Origin: Conoideocrella luteorostrata
Lineage: Eukaryota > Ascomycota > Sordariomycetes > Hypocreales > Clavicipitaceae
Direction: 5' to 3'
Length of the DNA: 64,000 nt
NCBI GenBank assembly: GCA_032433595.1
Contig: JASWJB010000153.1
Span: 32,928 to 96,927 of the forward strand
Position numbers and translations under genes: made by a program. Position 1 is the first letter of the stretch. Each line of letters begins with the position of its first letter. The notes under the pieces were generated by a model. It had not been told where the DNA came from, did no database searches, and saw nothing but the letters and a program-made list of their open reading frames with translations. This document shows, in pieces, positions 32,266 through 43,940 of this stretch.

Positions 32266-32640
32266 CGTGGCAAGCATCACAATTATTAGCAGCAACGGCA
32301 TCAGCAGCAGCGGCATCATCATCATCATTATCGCCTGACTCTTCCCTCTCGTGAGTGCTGACTTCTCCCCTCTGCCGACCGCTCCATCATCACTAGCAGC
32401 AGCAGCATCTGACTTTTTCCCCTCCCGACCGTAATCCCGACCTGTGGCTACCATCATCAGCAACAGCGGCATCATCACTACCACCAGCAGCAGCGGCGGC
32501 GGCATCGTCATCTTCATCATCATCCTCATCACCAGCAGCGGCATCATCATTATCATGAGCTGAATTTTCCCCTCTGCCGACCGTTCCTATTACAACCGTC
32601 TTCCTGAACGTCTTCCTGAACGTCTTCCTGACCGAATTAG
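32266..32640 (+). repeat. Composite repeat copy F, T module
   Basis: AGCAACGGCATCAGC and ATCATCATC tracts. The spacer GAACGTCTTCCT is repeated three times at the end (about 32602-32632). Confidence 0.72.
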
Positions 32641-32946
32641 ATCGCGGCTAACAATCCCAACATCAAAGAAATCGTCTTGGTCGATTCCCTCACGACATCT
32701 GATGGATCGGATGCTTCTTGCAGCGCCGGTACCATTCAACGAGCTCGCCAACGACCTGAAATACACTGCGACCGACAATCCCATCATCAAAACAATCGTC
32801 TTGGTTAGATTGGCTTACGATATCTGATGGACCCGATGCTTCTTGTAGCCTGTACGTTGTCCGACATTCGAACGTTTCAACGAGCTCGTTAGGTTGGCTT
32901 GGGATATCTGATGGATCCAATGCTTCTCGAATGCCTGCACATCATC

Positions 32947-33162
32947 TGTCAAGAAGAGCATGTTACAAATGTGTTACGGATCACAGTGAGCCGGTTACGG
33001 ATTCTGACCCAGTGGAGATATCGTGAGACAACCTTCCGGGTCCGATGACGGAATTCATAGATAGTAGTCATCTATAAGAAGAGGTCTAATTCCTCGTCAT
33101 ATTAGATAGAATACAAGGACAATTCCACACATTCAGACATCCATAGCTGCTCACTTGTGACA
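32947..33162 (-). mobile_element. Solo LTR-D variant
   Basis: 216 bp, from TGTCAAGAAGAGC to CTGCTCACTTGTGACA, with perfect duplicates TCATC (32942-32946, 33163-33167). Only its TGTCACAAGTGAGCAGC end resembles other LTR-D copies closely, so it is a diverged subfamily. Confidence 0.85.
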
Positions 33163-34253
33163 TCATCCGACAGTTAAATGTTTCAACAAGCTCGTTACAT
33201 CGGTCCGCAATATGTAATGCCTGTATGTCCCCCGAGATTCAACCCTTTTCGTCGAGCTCGTCAGCTAATTTGCGATCCCAGATGCCTTTTGCAGCTTTTG
33301 TACGTTCCGACATTTGAACATTTCTACAATCTCCTCAGGTCGACTTGCGATATCGAATACCTCTTACAACCTGTACGTCTTCCGAGATATGAGCCTTCTC
33401 AACCAGCTCATCAACTGACTAAATTAGATCGCGGCCAACAATCCCATCATCAAAGAAATCGTGTTTCTGAGAATTGCTTCACGATATCTGACGATTCCGA
33501 TACTTCTCGAACGTGTGTACATCATCCGACATTTGAACCTTTCAACGAGCTCGTCAGCTGACTTGCCATATTCGATGCTTCTTGCAGCGCTGTCAGATTA
33601 ACTTATAATGTCTCATGCTTCGAGCGCCCGTACGTCTTCCGAGAATTCAACCTTTGAACAGACTAGTCAGATTGGCCTACGATGTCCGAAGCTTCGATAA
33701 CATCTGTACGTCTTCCGAGATTTAAGCCTTTTCACTGCCTTCGTTAGATTGCCTTGCGATATCTAATGGATCCGATGCTTCTTGCAGTGCCTGTACTTTA
33801 TTCGACATTTGAACCTTTCAACGAGCTCGTTAGGTTGCCTTGCTGATGGATCTGGTCTTCAACGCCTGCACATCATCCGACATTTGAACCATTCCACGAA
33901 CTCGTCAGATTGACCTGCGATTTGATGCTTCATGCAGCGCCTGAACCTTTCAACGAGCTTGTCAGCTGACTTTCGACATCTGTTGCTTTGTGCAGTGTAC
34001 GTCTTCCAAGATTTGAGCCTTTCAACGAGCGCGTCAGATTGACTTGTGATATCTGATGCTTCTTGCAGTCTGTACGTCCGAGATTTAAACCTTTGAACGA
34101 GCTCCTTACAGCCAATACATCTTCCAATATTTGAGCCTTTCAACAAGCTTGTCGGATTGATAACCTGCGATATCCGATGCTTTTTGCAGTCTCTACGTCT
34201 TGCGACAATTGAGCCTTTCAACATCTTGGTCAGATTGCCTTGCCATGTCTACT

Positions 34254-34471
34254 TGTTGGAATCCCTCGTCAAGCGTACAAACAGTTGCGGACAAAGTTAC
34301 GTGCGTGCCTACCCTAGCTCGCCTCTTTTATACAGCGCGCTTGGGGGCATTTCTCTTTCTCTTCTTCTTCTCTCTTATATAGTCATGAATCAATTGAATT
34401 GTTTTGCACATTGTTTTGCTTCATCTTCCGGTATCATTACCCTTGCCACCCGAAGCCCTGTGCTTCCTACA
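34254..34471 (+). mobile_element. Solo LTR-B in the U array
   Basis: 218 bp, TGTTGGAATCCCTCGTC to TGTGCTTCCTACA. Flanks CTACT / CTAAT match at four of five positions, and U sequence continues on both sides. Confidence 0.83.
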
Positions 34472-34680
34472 CTAATGCTTCTTGCAGTGTAGGTCTTCCG
34501 AGATGCGGGCCTTTCAATGAGCTTGTTGACTGCCTTGCTATATCTAATGCTTCTTCATTGTCTTCTTCAGATTAACTTGAGCCACATACTGCTTCTTACA
34601 GTGCCAATACGTCTCCGACATTTGAATCATTCAAATAGCGCGTCAGATGACCTGGCGATATTTAATCTAGGTCCACTAAA

Positions 34681-34894
34681 ACACGAGTCAATATTCTGGT
34701 TGCTGAAGGACTATATAGGGGGGTTTAAGTGCTCTTCAGAAGAGGGATCATTATCAATCATCTTCAGAAGTCATCAATCTCAAGGCTTGTGAATCCAATT
34801 CATTTGTGTTCAAATCCATCTATTCCTGCCGATTGCCACTGTTGCAAATTGCTCCCCTTGCGCCTGCGTGAAGGCACATGACGCAACAAGTTGT
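34681..34894. other. Unassigned segment with a TATA-like box
   Basis: GGACTATATAGGGG at about 34712, followed by CTTCAGAAG words. It could be an LTR remnant but no second end is found. Confidence 0.3.
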
Positions 34895-37520
34895 TGTTAT
34901 TAGCCACGACGTCAGCGCTCTTCTCGACCTGCAGCTTGACCGTGGCTTCGTGCTTCTTCGTCGCCGTCCACGATAGCGCCTTTTAATCGTACTTATCTTT
35001 GGTCTAAACGTCGGCGCCCTTGTCGACCAGCAGCTTGACCACGGCCTCGTGCCCCTTCTCGACTGCCCACACCAGCGGCGTCTGGCTACACTCGGAGTCT
35101 TTAGCCTCGACCTTAGCGCCGTTCTCGACTAGCAGCTTCACCATAGCCTCGTGCCTCTTCTCGGCCGCCCACAGAAGCGGCGTCGCGGCCCGAGTTACTC
35201 TTAGTCTCGAAGTTATTGGAATTGGAAGGAGAGGTTCAAATTGAATAATATTGATGGGACGAGCTGTGTTACAGTGATGATGGAGGAAGAATTCCCCCTC
35301 TGACGGCTCCGTCCAAATCCCCCTATAAATACCCCTATTATCCAAGACACTTCCGTCCTGAATTCCTGCCTTAGGCCCAGAGGCCACGTAACCTTTCTGT
35401 CACAACCCGTCTATCCACATTTTCGAGCCACACACACACGTAGTCCGACGGGTGTGGGCGCCTTTCTCAACCAGCAGCTTGACCACGGCCTTGTGCCCCT
35501 CCTGGGTCGCCCACAATAGCGGAGTCAGGCCTGAGTTACACTTAGCCTCAACGTCGGCGCCGTTATCGACTAGCAGCTTGACCACAGCCTCGTGCCCCTT
35601 CTCGGCCGCCCATGATAGCGGCGTCTGGCCATATCCGGTGTCCTTGGCCTCAACGTCGGCGCCGTTCTCGGCTAGTAATTTGACCACGGCCTCGTGGCCC
35701 TCCTGGGCCGCCCATGATAGCGGCGTCTGGCCGTATTCGGCGTCCTTGGCCTCAACGTCGGCGCTATTATCGACCAGCAACTTGACCACGGCCTCGTGCC
35801 CCTTCTCGGCCGCCAATGATAGCGGCGTCTGGCCGTATACGCTTTCCTTGGCCTCAACGTCGGCGCCGTTATCGACTAGCAGCTTGACCACAGCCTCGTG
35901 GCCGTTCTTGGCCGCCCATACCAGCGACGTTGGGCCGCCCTTGAAGTCCTTAGCCTCAACGTCGGCGCCCTTGTCGACTAGCAGCTTGACCACGGCCTCG
36001 TGGCCGTTCTTAACCGCCCACACCAGCGGCGTCTGGCCGTATTCGGCGTCCTTGGCCTCGACGTTGGCGTCTTTCTCAATCAGCAGCTTGACGATGGCCT
36101 CGTGCCCCAGACCGGCGGCCCAGGACAGAACTGTGCGACCAGAGTCGTCCTCAGCCTCAACGTTGCTTCGAGGCAGTAGCATTTTGACAACCGCCGTATG
36201 GCAGCGCCGCACGGCGTGTGATAATGCCGTTTGTCCATCCTCATCTGCCAAGTCGACCTTGATGTCGCCTCGTGTTAGCAACAGCCATACATTATCCTCG
36301 ACCCCTTCTTGTGCTGCCTGTATTAGGGCTGTCGGATCTGCGAAATCCATTAATTTCAATAGCGTTCTATCGTCGTAGATGTTGTATTGTGCAATGCCAT
36401 TATATCCTTTAACATCTTTGGATTTCTGAATTGGTCGCCTCCGCCTTATTTGGATGCATACTGTTCTCATTGGATATTGCGAGGGTCTAAATTTTCTAAG
36501 GTCAAGCCGTTCAAATTTTTCACTGTAAACCCTTTCAAATCGCTCCATTGTTAAAGATGTGTCTCTTACGTAGATAGCGATTGGCTTGTCTTTACCATCT
36601 CGTTCCCTGCAGTTAAGAATAGCTAGGCCTAGTCCCCGAGGGCCTATACCTATAAAGCGTAGCTGTAAATGGACCCCTTTACTGCTTATAGTTAACAAGC
36701 TGTTCAGGGCATAAGATGAGTTAAATTGGATAACGTTTCCGGATCTCTCGAACGCGGATGGAGACGTGGCCAGAAGCCCGCCATGACTATCGCCATGTTC
36801 CCATGCGAAGAGGCTATGGTCGTCCGAAACCCTTATAATTTCCTCCTGAAGCCTAGCAAAGGCTCGTTCTCCCTCTCCATAAATTAAAGGCATATTAATA
36901 TCAAATATGCCCATTAGACAGTAGGCACGATCTTCAAGCCTCGTTGTCTTTCTCTTTGCAGCCCATGACATTCTCTGTGCAATACTGGCGGTTTCAAGAT
37001 CGCTGTCGCCCAAGAGGATATTAACTGGTATCCCCGTGCGACTGGAAATATCTTGCTGTAGAGTTTCCTTGGTCCCCAGGTAGTCCCAGTTATAACCAAA
37101 GAAATAGACGTCAGATGGTGCGAGCAGCTCTTGTAAGGTCCATCCTCTCGAAAACCACTCGCTTTCCTGGAATTCATCTTTGGACCGAACATCGGCGAGA
37201 TAGGCATAACATCTCTCGGCTCTATCATACCAGATGTACATGGAGTTAATGGCCTCCGACAACTCCGCGCTGCTTGTCTTGTCGATGCAGCACGTGTCAA
37301 TCCAGGCGTACTCGAACCCGTCAGAATTTGCCCTAGAGGTAAATTGTCGCACCTTGTCGAGTCCCTCTTTCTTTAAACCTTGCTTTGTCAACACTCCTCC
37401 TTCCACATCCTGGAGGGAAAGTTCGTCTTTGCCCCACCTATGTGACAGGATAGCGTATTTGGGGATTTGGTCGTGCCCAAATTCTTCTATCTCCAGCGTG
37501 CTGGCCTTTAGCAGACGCAT
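34895..37520 (-). pseudogene. HET-domain ankyrin-repeat protein, 3' end broken by LTR-C
   Basis: From ATG at 37520 an uninterrupted 706-codon frame encodes an N-terminal HET domain (about residues 1-170): YAILSHRWG, WIDTCCIDK, INSMYIWYDRAERCYAYLAD, WFSRGWTLQELLAP and FGYNWDYLG. A linker follows with AYCLMGIFDINMPLIYGEGE, typical of HET proteins. There is no NACHT P-loop. From about residue 405 come ankyrin repeats of 34 residues, eight of them nearly identical (TPLSWAAEKGHEAVVKLLV, DNGADVEAK). The frame runs into LTR-C at 35450. More repeats lie beyond it (34895-35213) with a frameshift and stops. HET proteins drive heterokaryon incompatibility cell death. The N-terminal part could still be expressed with a short LTR-encoded tail. 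Confidence 0.9.
35214..35450 (-). mobile_element. Solo LTR-C within the ankyrin array
   Basis: 237 bp matching 22480-22718 with transition changes at both ends (TATTGG for TGTTGG, CCGACG for CCAACA). No clear target duplication (GAAGT / GGTGT). Ankyrin coding sequence lies on both sides. Confidence 0.85.
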
Positions 37521-38734
37521 GATATTTATATAGGATGCAGGCTAACTCGTTGTTTGCAGGAGGCGAGCCAGGGGAAATACGAAGGCGACGCTTTGGTACG
37601 TCGTTGCGATTGAGCGCGTGCGCTCGCCGGATGGTCGGAACCCAAGGCTGCCCAGGAGTCTCGTCGCTCTCAGACAAACTGACGGCAGACTCGACATTCA
37701 TACAGCGCAGCCTGTACCTCCACTCGTGGGCTTCGATGGGCTTTGCGTTTCATGCAGCGTTCAAGGAATGCACTTCGCAAAAGCGAAACGGTGATGAACA
37801 AAGAGCCACGACGTGACAATTATTCAACGGCCAGCGGGCGGGGAATGTTGGGCAGCAACACCTGAGGCATATCTGCAACCAATCATCTGCAGCCACTCGT
37901 TCAGGTGCATCAATACATCCCAACTGCAAGCGCCAGACCCGACACTTTTCCGACAGCTAAGCCCGACACCGCCCATAGACCCTTATGACAAGGCGTGGTA
38001 GCAAGGCTGCTTAGCAAGCCACGCGGCGCGCACAAATTTTGCGGGTCGAGTATGAGAATCAAAGTGGCCTTTCTACTTCGATAAGTTCTTGCACTTGATG
38101 CAGTGAGTCTCCCGTGCCCCGAGCACAGAACCCTAACCCGCTCCACGGAAGTAGTAGTCAGGCTGCGATCCGTTATCCGGAACAACGAGAAACCCCGCTT
38201 GGGTCCTCCCAATCATGATCGCGTTTTATCGTGGTTCACATGAGCAATCATATGTTCTTGGCGGCGACTTCAACTCGTACTCGACTGGCGATAGGGGAAA
38301 GCGTTTTTGGTCTCAATGATGCTTTGCCTGAATGTATATCGACGTTTTTTTAGCAGAGAACAGCGGTTCACTAGGTTTCGAAGATGGGTGTCATCCTGCG
38401 ACCGGTATCGGAGGACGGTAAGTACGGAGTAGGACTCGTCGATTCGGTAAACTGCAGGGGTGCTGCACAACAGGGTATTCTCCGGGCCCGGAGATTGACC
38501 TAGCCCGGAAAAAAGAAAATTTAGGAATCCCCGCAATGCCCCGAGAGATGTCCAGTCGTCCGCCGGAAAATGAAACTCCGCGGCTTTAGCCCCGGGGTGT
38601 ATTGCTGCGTGGCAGAGTTTTCATCAGCTCTAAGTATATATCGTGTCCTAGAGCTATAGAATGACTACATAGCATTGCTTTCAACCTTGGGCAGACCGAC
38701 ATCTTCAATTGTTTCGAAAGCTTTTTTCCAAATT
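37521..38734. other. Intergenic region between HET and asparaginase genes
   Basis: Divergent promoters are expected here: a TATTTATATAGG box lies at 37527-37538, just upstream of the HET gene, and AAGTATATATCG at about 38631 lies about 100 bases before the asparaginase ATG. Small frames (37535-37816, 37910-38212) show no recognisable motifs. Confidence 0.5.
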
Positions 38735-39778
38735 ATGACCCGATCATCAGACCCGTCGTCGCAGGACTGCGTCATTGTCGACAGAGGTGGCATCGATGTC
38801 GCCGTCACAGATTGTGAAGGTCGTATCCTCTATGCGGTCGGCGATCCTTCAAGAGTAACGCTGGCAAGGTCAGCAGCGAAGCCTGCTCAAGCAGTAGCTG
38901 TCATTGAGAGTGGAGGCTTCGAAGCAGCTGGCTTAGATAACGTCGATCTCGCCCTTATGTGTGCTTCACATAGCAGCGTAAAAAGGCATGTTGACGTCGC
39001 CAGGGCCATGATCAAGAAGGTGAAGGTTGATGAAAGCTATTACCGCTGTGGGGGACACCCATCCCTATCTGATATTGTCAACCGAGAATGGATACAGACA
39101 GATATGAAGCCGACAGGCATTCACAATAATTGCTCTGGCAAACACGCTGGTATGATGGCTGGGGCTCGAGCCCTTGGCGCCGACGTCAGCAAATACCATC
39201 TTCCCGACCAACCGATGCAAATCCTGGTGAAACAGGTGGTGCAGGAGCTTTGTCCCGAGCCCACAATGATTCGTTGGGCCGTTGATGGATGCAATCTACC
39301 GGCACCGGCATTCCCCTTGTCCTACCTTGCTCGAATGTATGCCCTCTTCGCCGCTGCAGCAGACTGTGCCGACCGTGCAGGAGAATGTTCCTGGCGCACG
39401 AAGAATCTCTCTCGGGTTTTCACCGCCATGACAGCTAATCCTGAGTACGTCGGAGGGGACGGGCGGTTTTGCACGGAGCTAATGCAAAGATACAAAGGGC
39501 TGCTCATCGGCAAGCTTGGTGCCGATGGATGCTATGGAATCGGAATTCGCGAGAATGGGCAGAGGCAAGGTCCGATGGGTATATCAGTCAAGATTGATGA
39601 CGGAAATATCGAGATTCTCTATGCTGTTGTCATGGAAGTTCTAGAGCGGCTTAAGATAGGGACGCCTGATATGAGACAGTCGCTTTCCAAGTGGCACTTT
39701 CCGGAAAAGAGGAATACCATGGGCATAGTCACAGGAGCTGTGTCTTTTAACTTGAAGCTGCGATGTATGCGTGGCTGA
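38735..39778 (+). CDS. Asparaginase II-family protein
   Basis: 347 residues from ATG at 38735 in one exon. The family (PF06089-type L-asparaginase II) is clear from YAVGDPSRVTLARSAAKPAQ, LALMCASHSS, RCGGHPSLS, HNNCSGKHAGMMAGARALGA, RWAVDGCNLPAPAFPLSYLA, NPEYVGGDGRFCTELM and IGKLGADGCYGIGIREN. The enzyme would hydrolyse asparagine to aspartate and ammonia in the cytosol, although members of this family are poorly characterised. Compared with relatives as I remember them, the GGI..VAVTD stretch near the N terminus seems a few residues short and the IREN..GPMGISV loop is reduced. The frame also opens upstream to 38675 without an ATG. It is the most complete enzyme gene in the window. A protein-like tail frame (KDQVHEGIYKDILERLEMDY) follows the stop at about 39788-39898 and is not understood. 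Confidence 0.85.
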   Translation: MTRSSDPSSQDCVIVDRGGIDVAVTDCEGRILYAVGDPSRVTLARSAAKPAQAVAVIESGGFEAAGLDNVDLALMCASHSSVKRHVDVARAMIKKVKVDESYYRCGGHPSLSDIVNREWIQTDMKPTGIHNNCSGKHAGMMAGARALGADVSKYHLPDQPMQILVKQVVQELCPEPTMIRWAVDGCNLPAPAFPLSYLARMYALFAAAADCADRAGECSWRTKNLSRVFTAMTANPEYVGGDGRFCTELMQRYKGLLIGKLGADGCYGIGIRENGQRQGPMGISVKIDDGNIEILYAVVMEVLERLKIGTPDMRQSLSKWHFPEKRNTMGIVTGAVSFNLKLRCMRG

Positions 39779-39980
39779 GAATTCTTCTTTCCAGATGGCA
39801 TGCGTCTAAGGCATGCCCGGGCAAAAGATCAGGTACATGAAGGTATCTATAAAGATATTCTCGAACGCCTGGAGATGGATTATGAGAGCGGCATTTGAGC
39901 AACATTCACCATAATGATTCTAGGCATTCCATGTAAACACTACAACTCGACTTGAGCGCTAACTGCACTCTATATAGTTC

Positions 39981-40231
39981 TGTCACACAAAATAACGGCG
40001 TAGCACAAGTGAGCAGCTATGGAAGTCGGGTCTCTAAGCAGTTGGAAATCGTCCTTGAATTCTATCTAATTAACGGGGAATTTGACTACTATTTATCTCT
40101 GCGATATGCCTCTTCTTCTGGATTCATTTCATTCCATTGATTCTGACGATGTCGTAGGCTTCCGGCGATATCGTCCGTTTTCGGTGATATCGTCCGTTTC
40201 TGGCGTCACCCGAAGCCCTGTGCTTTCTACA
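39981..40231 (+). mobile_element. LTR-D fragment joined to an LTR-B 3' end
   Basis: CACAAGTGAGCAGCTATGG to TCCGTTTTCGG is LTR-D sequence, ending abruptly at about 40202. The next 30 bases (CACCCGAAGCCCTGTGC) are the LTR-B terminus. Both are partial. Confidence 0.75.
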
Positions 40232-40625
40232 GTGACATTGCTGCTGGAATTGACAGGCCGATCGCACGATGGAAGATGAATTCGCTGTAATCGAGTTGCC
40301 GTGGCTGGACGAAATTGCTGATCTATAATGTCACATCTGGGTTCTGATAAACAAGACTCCCGATGTATTCGTTACGCCGTAGCAGCAAGGTAGCACTCTA
40401 TTTATCCAACAGTAACTCAACCCAAGGATAGTTGACTAGAAGAATCGGTTATCTTGCGTTTTTTTGCCCTCAAAAACGAAGTCTGCGCCGGGGTCGTCAA
40501 AGTATCATGGAATCATGCTCCAAGGTCGAACACCGCGCTGGCACGCGGCATGGCTGTTTGTCTCCCCCCTTTACATAGTGAGTCACGCTGCTATCCAAAA
40601 AAAAAAAAAAAAAATCGACCCAAAA
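40232..40625. other. Intergenic, nothing recognised
   Basis: Contains an A17 run at about 40598-40614. No gene signature. Confidence 0.4.
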
Positions 40626-42351
40626 CTACTCAGTATGTAAAATGTCCCAGGATAAAGCATCAAAGTCAAATGATTGGAGAATTTCAATGTCCATTGGCCA
40701 AGCCTCGAGAGCGAATGTGCCGGGAAGTTCTGGCGACAGTTGCTCCAATTCTACATGGCTCTCTTTGTGCATCGGCATGACGAAGTCCTCTCGTACGGAA
40801 ATTCTGGCATCTGCGCGATCATCGAGCCTTGAGTCCAGAGTACAATTTCCTGACATATGATGGGGCGGGCGGCAAGTCTCGGTGTCCAATAAATTCCAAA
40901 GCCATATTGGCTTAATACTAATTGTCGTACTATCGCCTATTTCTTCTCGTTGAATAGCTTCTCCTCGACTTTGCAATTCTCTTAGTAAATTCAACTACGC
41001 ATTTTTGTTAGCGTAAAACTCTTGCTCGGATTAGCTGTTATGAACAGCCTAAAACGAAGCATGCTTCATTCATTAAAGGAAAAGGAAAATTGACTAGTCC
41101 ACGCAACACCTCACCTTTTGCAAAATATGTGGCCATACCTGCGCTATGGGATTTAAATATGCATCACACCTGCGCAAGTCCTCGCGTGCTCTTTCGGAGG
41201 TCTTTGAGTTTCTGGCAAATTGAAACAACCACGGCACTGTCGCCGCAGTAGCCACTACATCTCCTACCAGTGGGTCAGGGCTGACAATCAGATGCTGCTG
41301 GCTCATTCGTACGAGTTGGAATAACCAGCTGGTGTGATACAGTGCTTGATCGATCCTCTGTTGAAGAAAGATGCAGGAAGGAGGAACACCGCCCAGAGGC
41401 CGCAACACGAAGGAGTGAATAAAAGGGTGGTTGAGGATGGCGTGAGAAGCATGCCACACAATTTGTGAAGTCATCCAAGGAACCCAGTAGTCGGAATTTT
41501 TGGAAATCTCTGCAGGCGGCATCTTAAATACGTTTGCATTCCTAAGGAAATGAGGTGCTGGCATTTGCGCCTCGAACTCAATGAGGTCTGTGTTTAGTTT
41601 CGTGTGCAAAGTGTTGGACAGCCACGGTTGTTCTGAATATCCCTGTCGAAGGTCGTGAATGTAAGATCTTATTCTACACCATATGGCAACAATGCGAATG
41701 GTCTGCGCATTGATCCCTGCGTCCATGCTTGTTGCAGCTGCTGGTGTCGCATATGTCTGAGAGCTTCCAGAACTCATCCGGACGTCTCGATGAGCTGATA
41801 GTGTTGGGGGTAGTGGTGCGCTAGTAGGAAATCCTGGGACATCTGTAGAGGGATGCTCTGGCGTGAAAGGGACAAAGAGTCTTTCAAGCAAAAACGCGCT
41901 CCAAAAAGCTCTGGAAATTGAGTCGGCTCCCCGCGTGCAGTGGCCGGTTCCGCCGTGACGGATATATAGAGTACTTAGGTGGGAAGCAGCTCCGATAGTC
42001 ATCCAAGCTTCGGCCATCCTCTGAGCTTTCGGTTCTTTAGCATCTGAGTTGAGGCAACAGTGACCTTACGAGAGGCTTACTTTTGATTTGTTTTAGAGCT
42101 ATTAGACACATTGACTGCATCAGTTCTGGTGAAAAAATCCCTCTCATGGCCAAGTTCATTGAAGCTTTCCCTGCTGATGATTCGTACAAGTTTTCCGCAG
42201 CCGACTGATGGGGTCCGTAGAATTCATGACTAGATACTGTCAAAACCAAGGACAAAAAGCTCCACAGAAGAAAGCGGGGACCAGCAACTAGCTGTTGAGC
42301 AAGGCATTCCGGATTGAAAAGTGGTAGAGGCTTGAGATGTAGTATTACCAC
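40626..42351 (-). pseudogene. Fungal-specific transcription factor, regulatory domain only
   Basis: Three minus-strand exons: 42070 to about 42351, 41115-42020 and 40626-40994, with GT-AG introns of 49 and 120 bases that keep frame. The protein matches the fungal_trans middle homology region of Zn2Cys6 regulators: PLPLFNPECLAQQLVAGPRF, SPELMQSMCLIALKQIKS, AWMTIGAASHLSTLY, ISRAFWSAFLLERLF, RIVAIWCRIRSYI and HASHAILNHPFIHSFVL. The third exon supplies the C terminus (WLWNLLDTE, ending ALSWDILHTE). No Zn2Cys6 cluster is found upstream of 42351 and the first exon has no ATG, so the DNA-binding part is missing. A solo LTR-A lies about 320 bases upstream. The first exon could instead begin at an unseen exon further upstream, but none is apparent before the LTR. 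Confidence 0.72.
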
Positions 42352-42673
42352 TTATACCGTGACAAAGTGCTCAACTGCTTTGGTAGAGGGCTCAGGCTTC
42401 ATCAAGGTTCTATTAGCGCCGAGTATATTGAAAGAATGACTCCGCCAGGAAGAATGCGGACATGGCGTACTTGGCCAATGTAAATATTCTGCTTCCCCTT
42501 AAGGACGAGGGGCAACAATCGGCGTCGGCGAGTCCCGAGATGGTGGCGCCAGAGTTATCAAGCTGCGCGATTTGAATGGCGCAAGGCGGAGAGCCAGCTT
42601 GAGACCCTGACGACCTATTTTAGGCGTGGTTAGGATGATCCAGAGAGACTGGCTGTCTTATAGCAAGACTTAC
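42352..42673. other. Region upstream of the transcription-factor remnant
   Basis: Searched by eye for a CX2CX6C cluster on the minus strand; none seen. Confidence 0.4.
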
Positions 42674-42875
42674 TGTTGGAATATCGCCGCCAAGCACACA
42701 ATAAGAGCACGGATATCGTCACGTGGTCACCCTTCGGCCACCCTATTTATACGGGTATCGTAGGCATCATATCTTGACTTGTTTTTCCTCTCTTAGATAG
42801 ACCCGACTTATTGAATATATTCTATTTTGAAACAGTTGATCTAGATCACCTGTTGCACACCCTGTGCAACCCACA
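42674..42875 (+). mobile_element. Solo LTR-A
   Basis: 202 bp with perfect duplicates CTTAC (42669-42673, 42876-42880). Confidence 0.93.
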
Positions 42876-43940
42876 CTTACTGTGAAAGGGAACCCGTTGC
42901 GACTTTCGAACCCCGGCGTGAGAGGGTTTTCTTTCTTCTCCGGCTAATTCTCAATTGATTATTATTGGCCCTAAGTTTAAGAAACGAATAAGCTGAAGGT
43001 AGGGCATATCTATACACTTTACCACGGTCTAGCTTCGAAGCAGCTCGTGGAAGATATAGGCACTGGACCTTTTGCCTCGTACAGATCGAACAAGTCGGCC
43101 TCTCTGCAGTGCATTTGATCTTCTTTTGCCTGTATAGATCATGTTAGAAGCTGAATGTCACATCTTACAGCGCCATAATTGCCTGCAGTGCTCGCATGCG
43201 TGCCGCAAAAGTGGTTCTGAAACCATAGTTGATGGATTTGGCCGGAACTTGCAAGTAGCAAGAGATAACTACAGGCTAAGTCGGCGAAGTCTTGACCAGA
43301 GTTGTCGGCGGTCCGAAAATCTTTCCGAAATAAATCCCTTGGCCCTTGACCCGGTGTGGCAACTAACACTCTAGGCCAAAACAGGCTAGATGTGGATTAC
43401 AGCGTTAGCTAGAGTATTTTTTACAGCTCCGAGTACGGAGTAGTGATACTTCTCCTAAGCCTCCGTGCGCCTTTATATCTCTCCCCCGTATTGATCAGTG
43501 AAGCCTCTCCCGTGGAAGACGGCAAGTCAACAGAAAGGATCACATCTATTCTTAGCCTGCGCACATCCTGAGTCGTGTCATTCGGCAACACCCGCTTAAC
43601 CGTTGTGGCTGAGGGCGGGCACGAGTCGGACCGGAGCATTACGAGTAGTTCCACACTTTGCCCTCTACTCACATCCTTGTCACCAGTGTCATGACTCAGT
43701 ATTAATGTCTTGAAAAAAAACGAATAGAAGACACATGGGCAGCTAAATAGATAGTATTGAAAGATAAAGAGGGAATTTGAATTCCTCATCATTAGAATAG
43801 CTAAAACACAAAGACAATTCCACTGCTTAAATATTCGATAGCTACCCGCTCCGTGGCATCGTTTCTGCCATGAACTGCTGCCGATGGAAAATGGGTCGTT
43901 CAGGCTAGACTCTTTAGTCTTAGTCTGCTGCAACTTCAGC
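42876..43940. other. Intergenic with a diverged LTR-D fragment
   Basis: About 43745-43861 resembles LTR-D reversed (AATTCCTCATCATTAGAATAG, then AAGACAATTCCACTGC and TAGCTACCCGCTCCGTGG). Short frames on both strands around 43141-43374, and a minus frame 43421-43981 that runs through this LTR piece, show no family signature. Confidence 0.5.

Larger units (their letters stand above)
32641..34680 (+). repeat. Composite repeat copy F, long U array
   Basis: Over 20 degenerate units, interrupted by LTR-D (32947-33162) and LTR-B (34254-34471). Several units carry an extra GATCGCGGC(C/T)AACAATCCC step also seen at 12140, 33430 and 48310, so U has subtypes. Confidence 0.72.
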
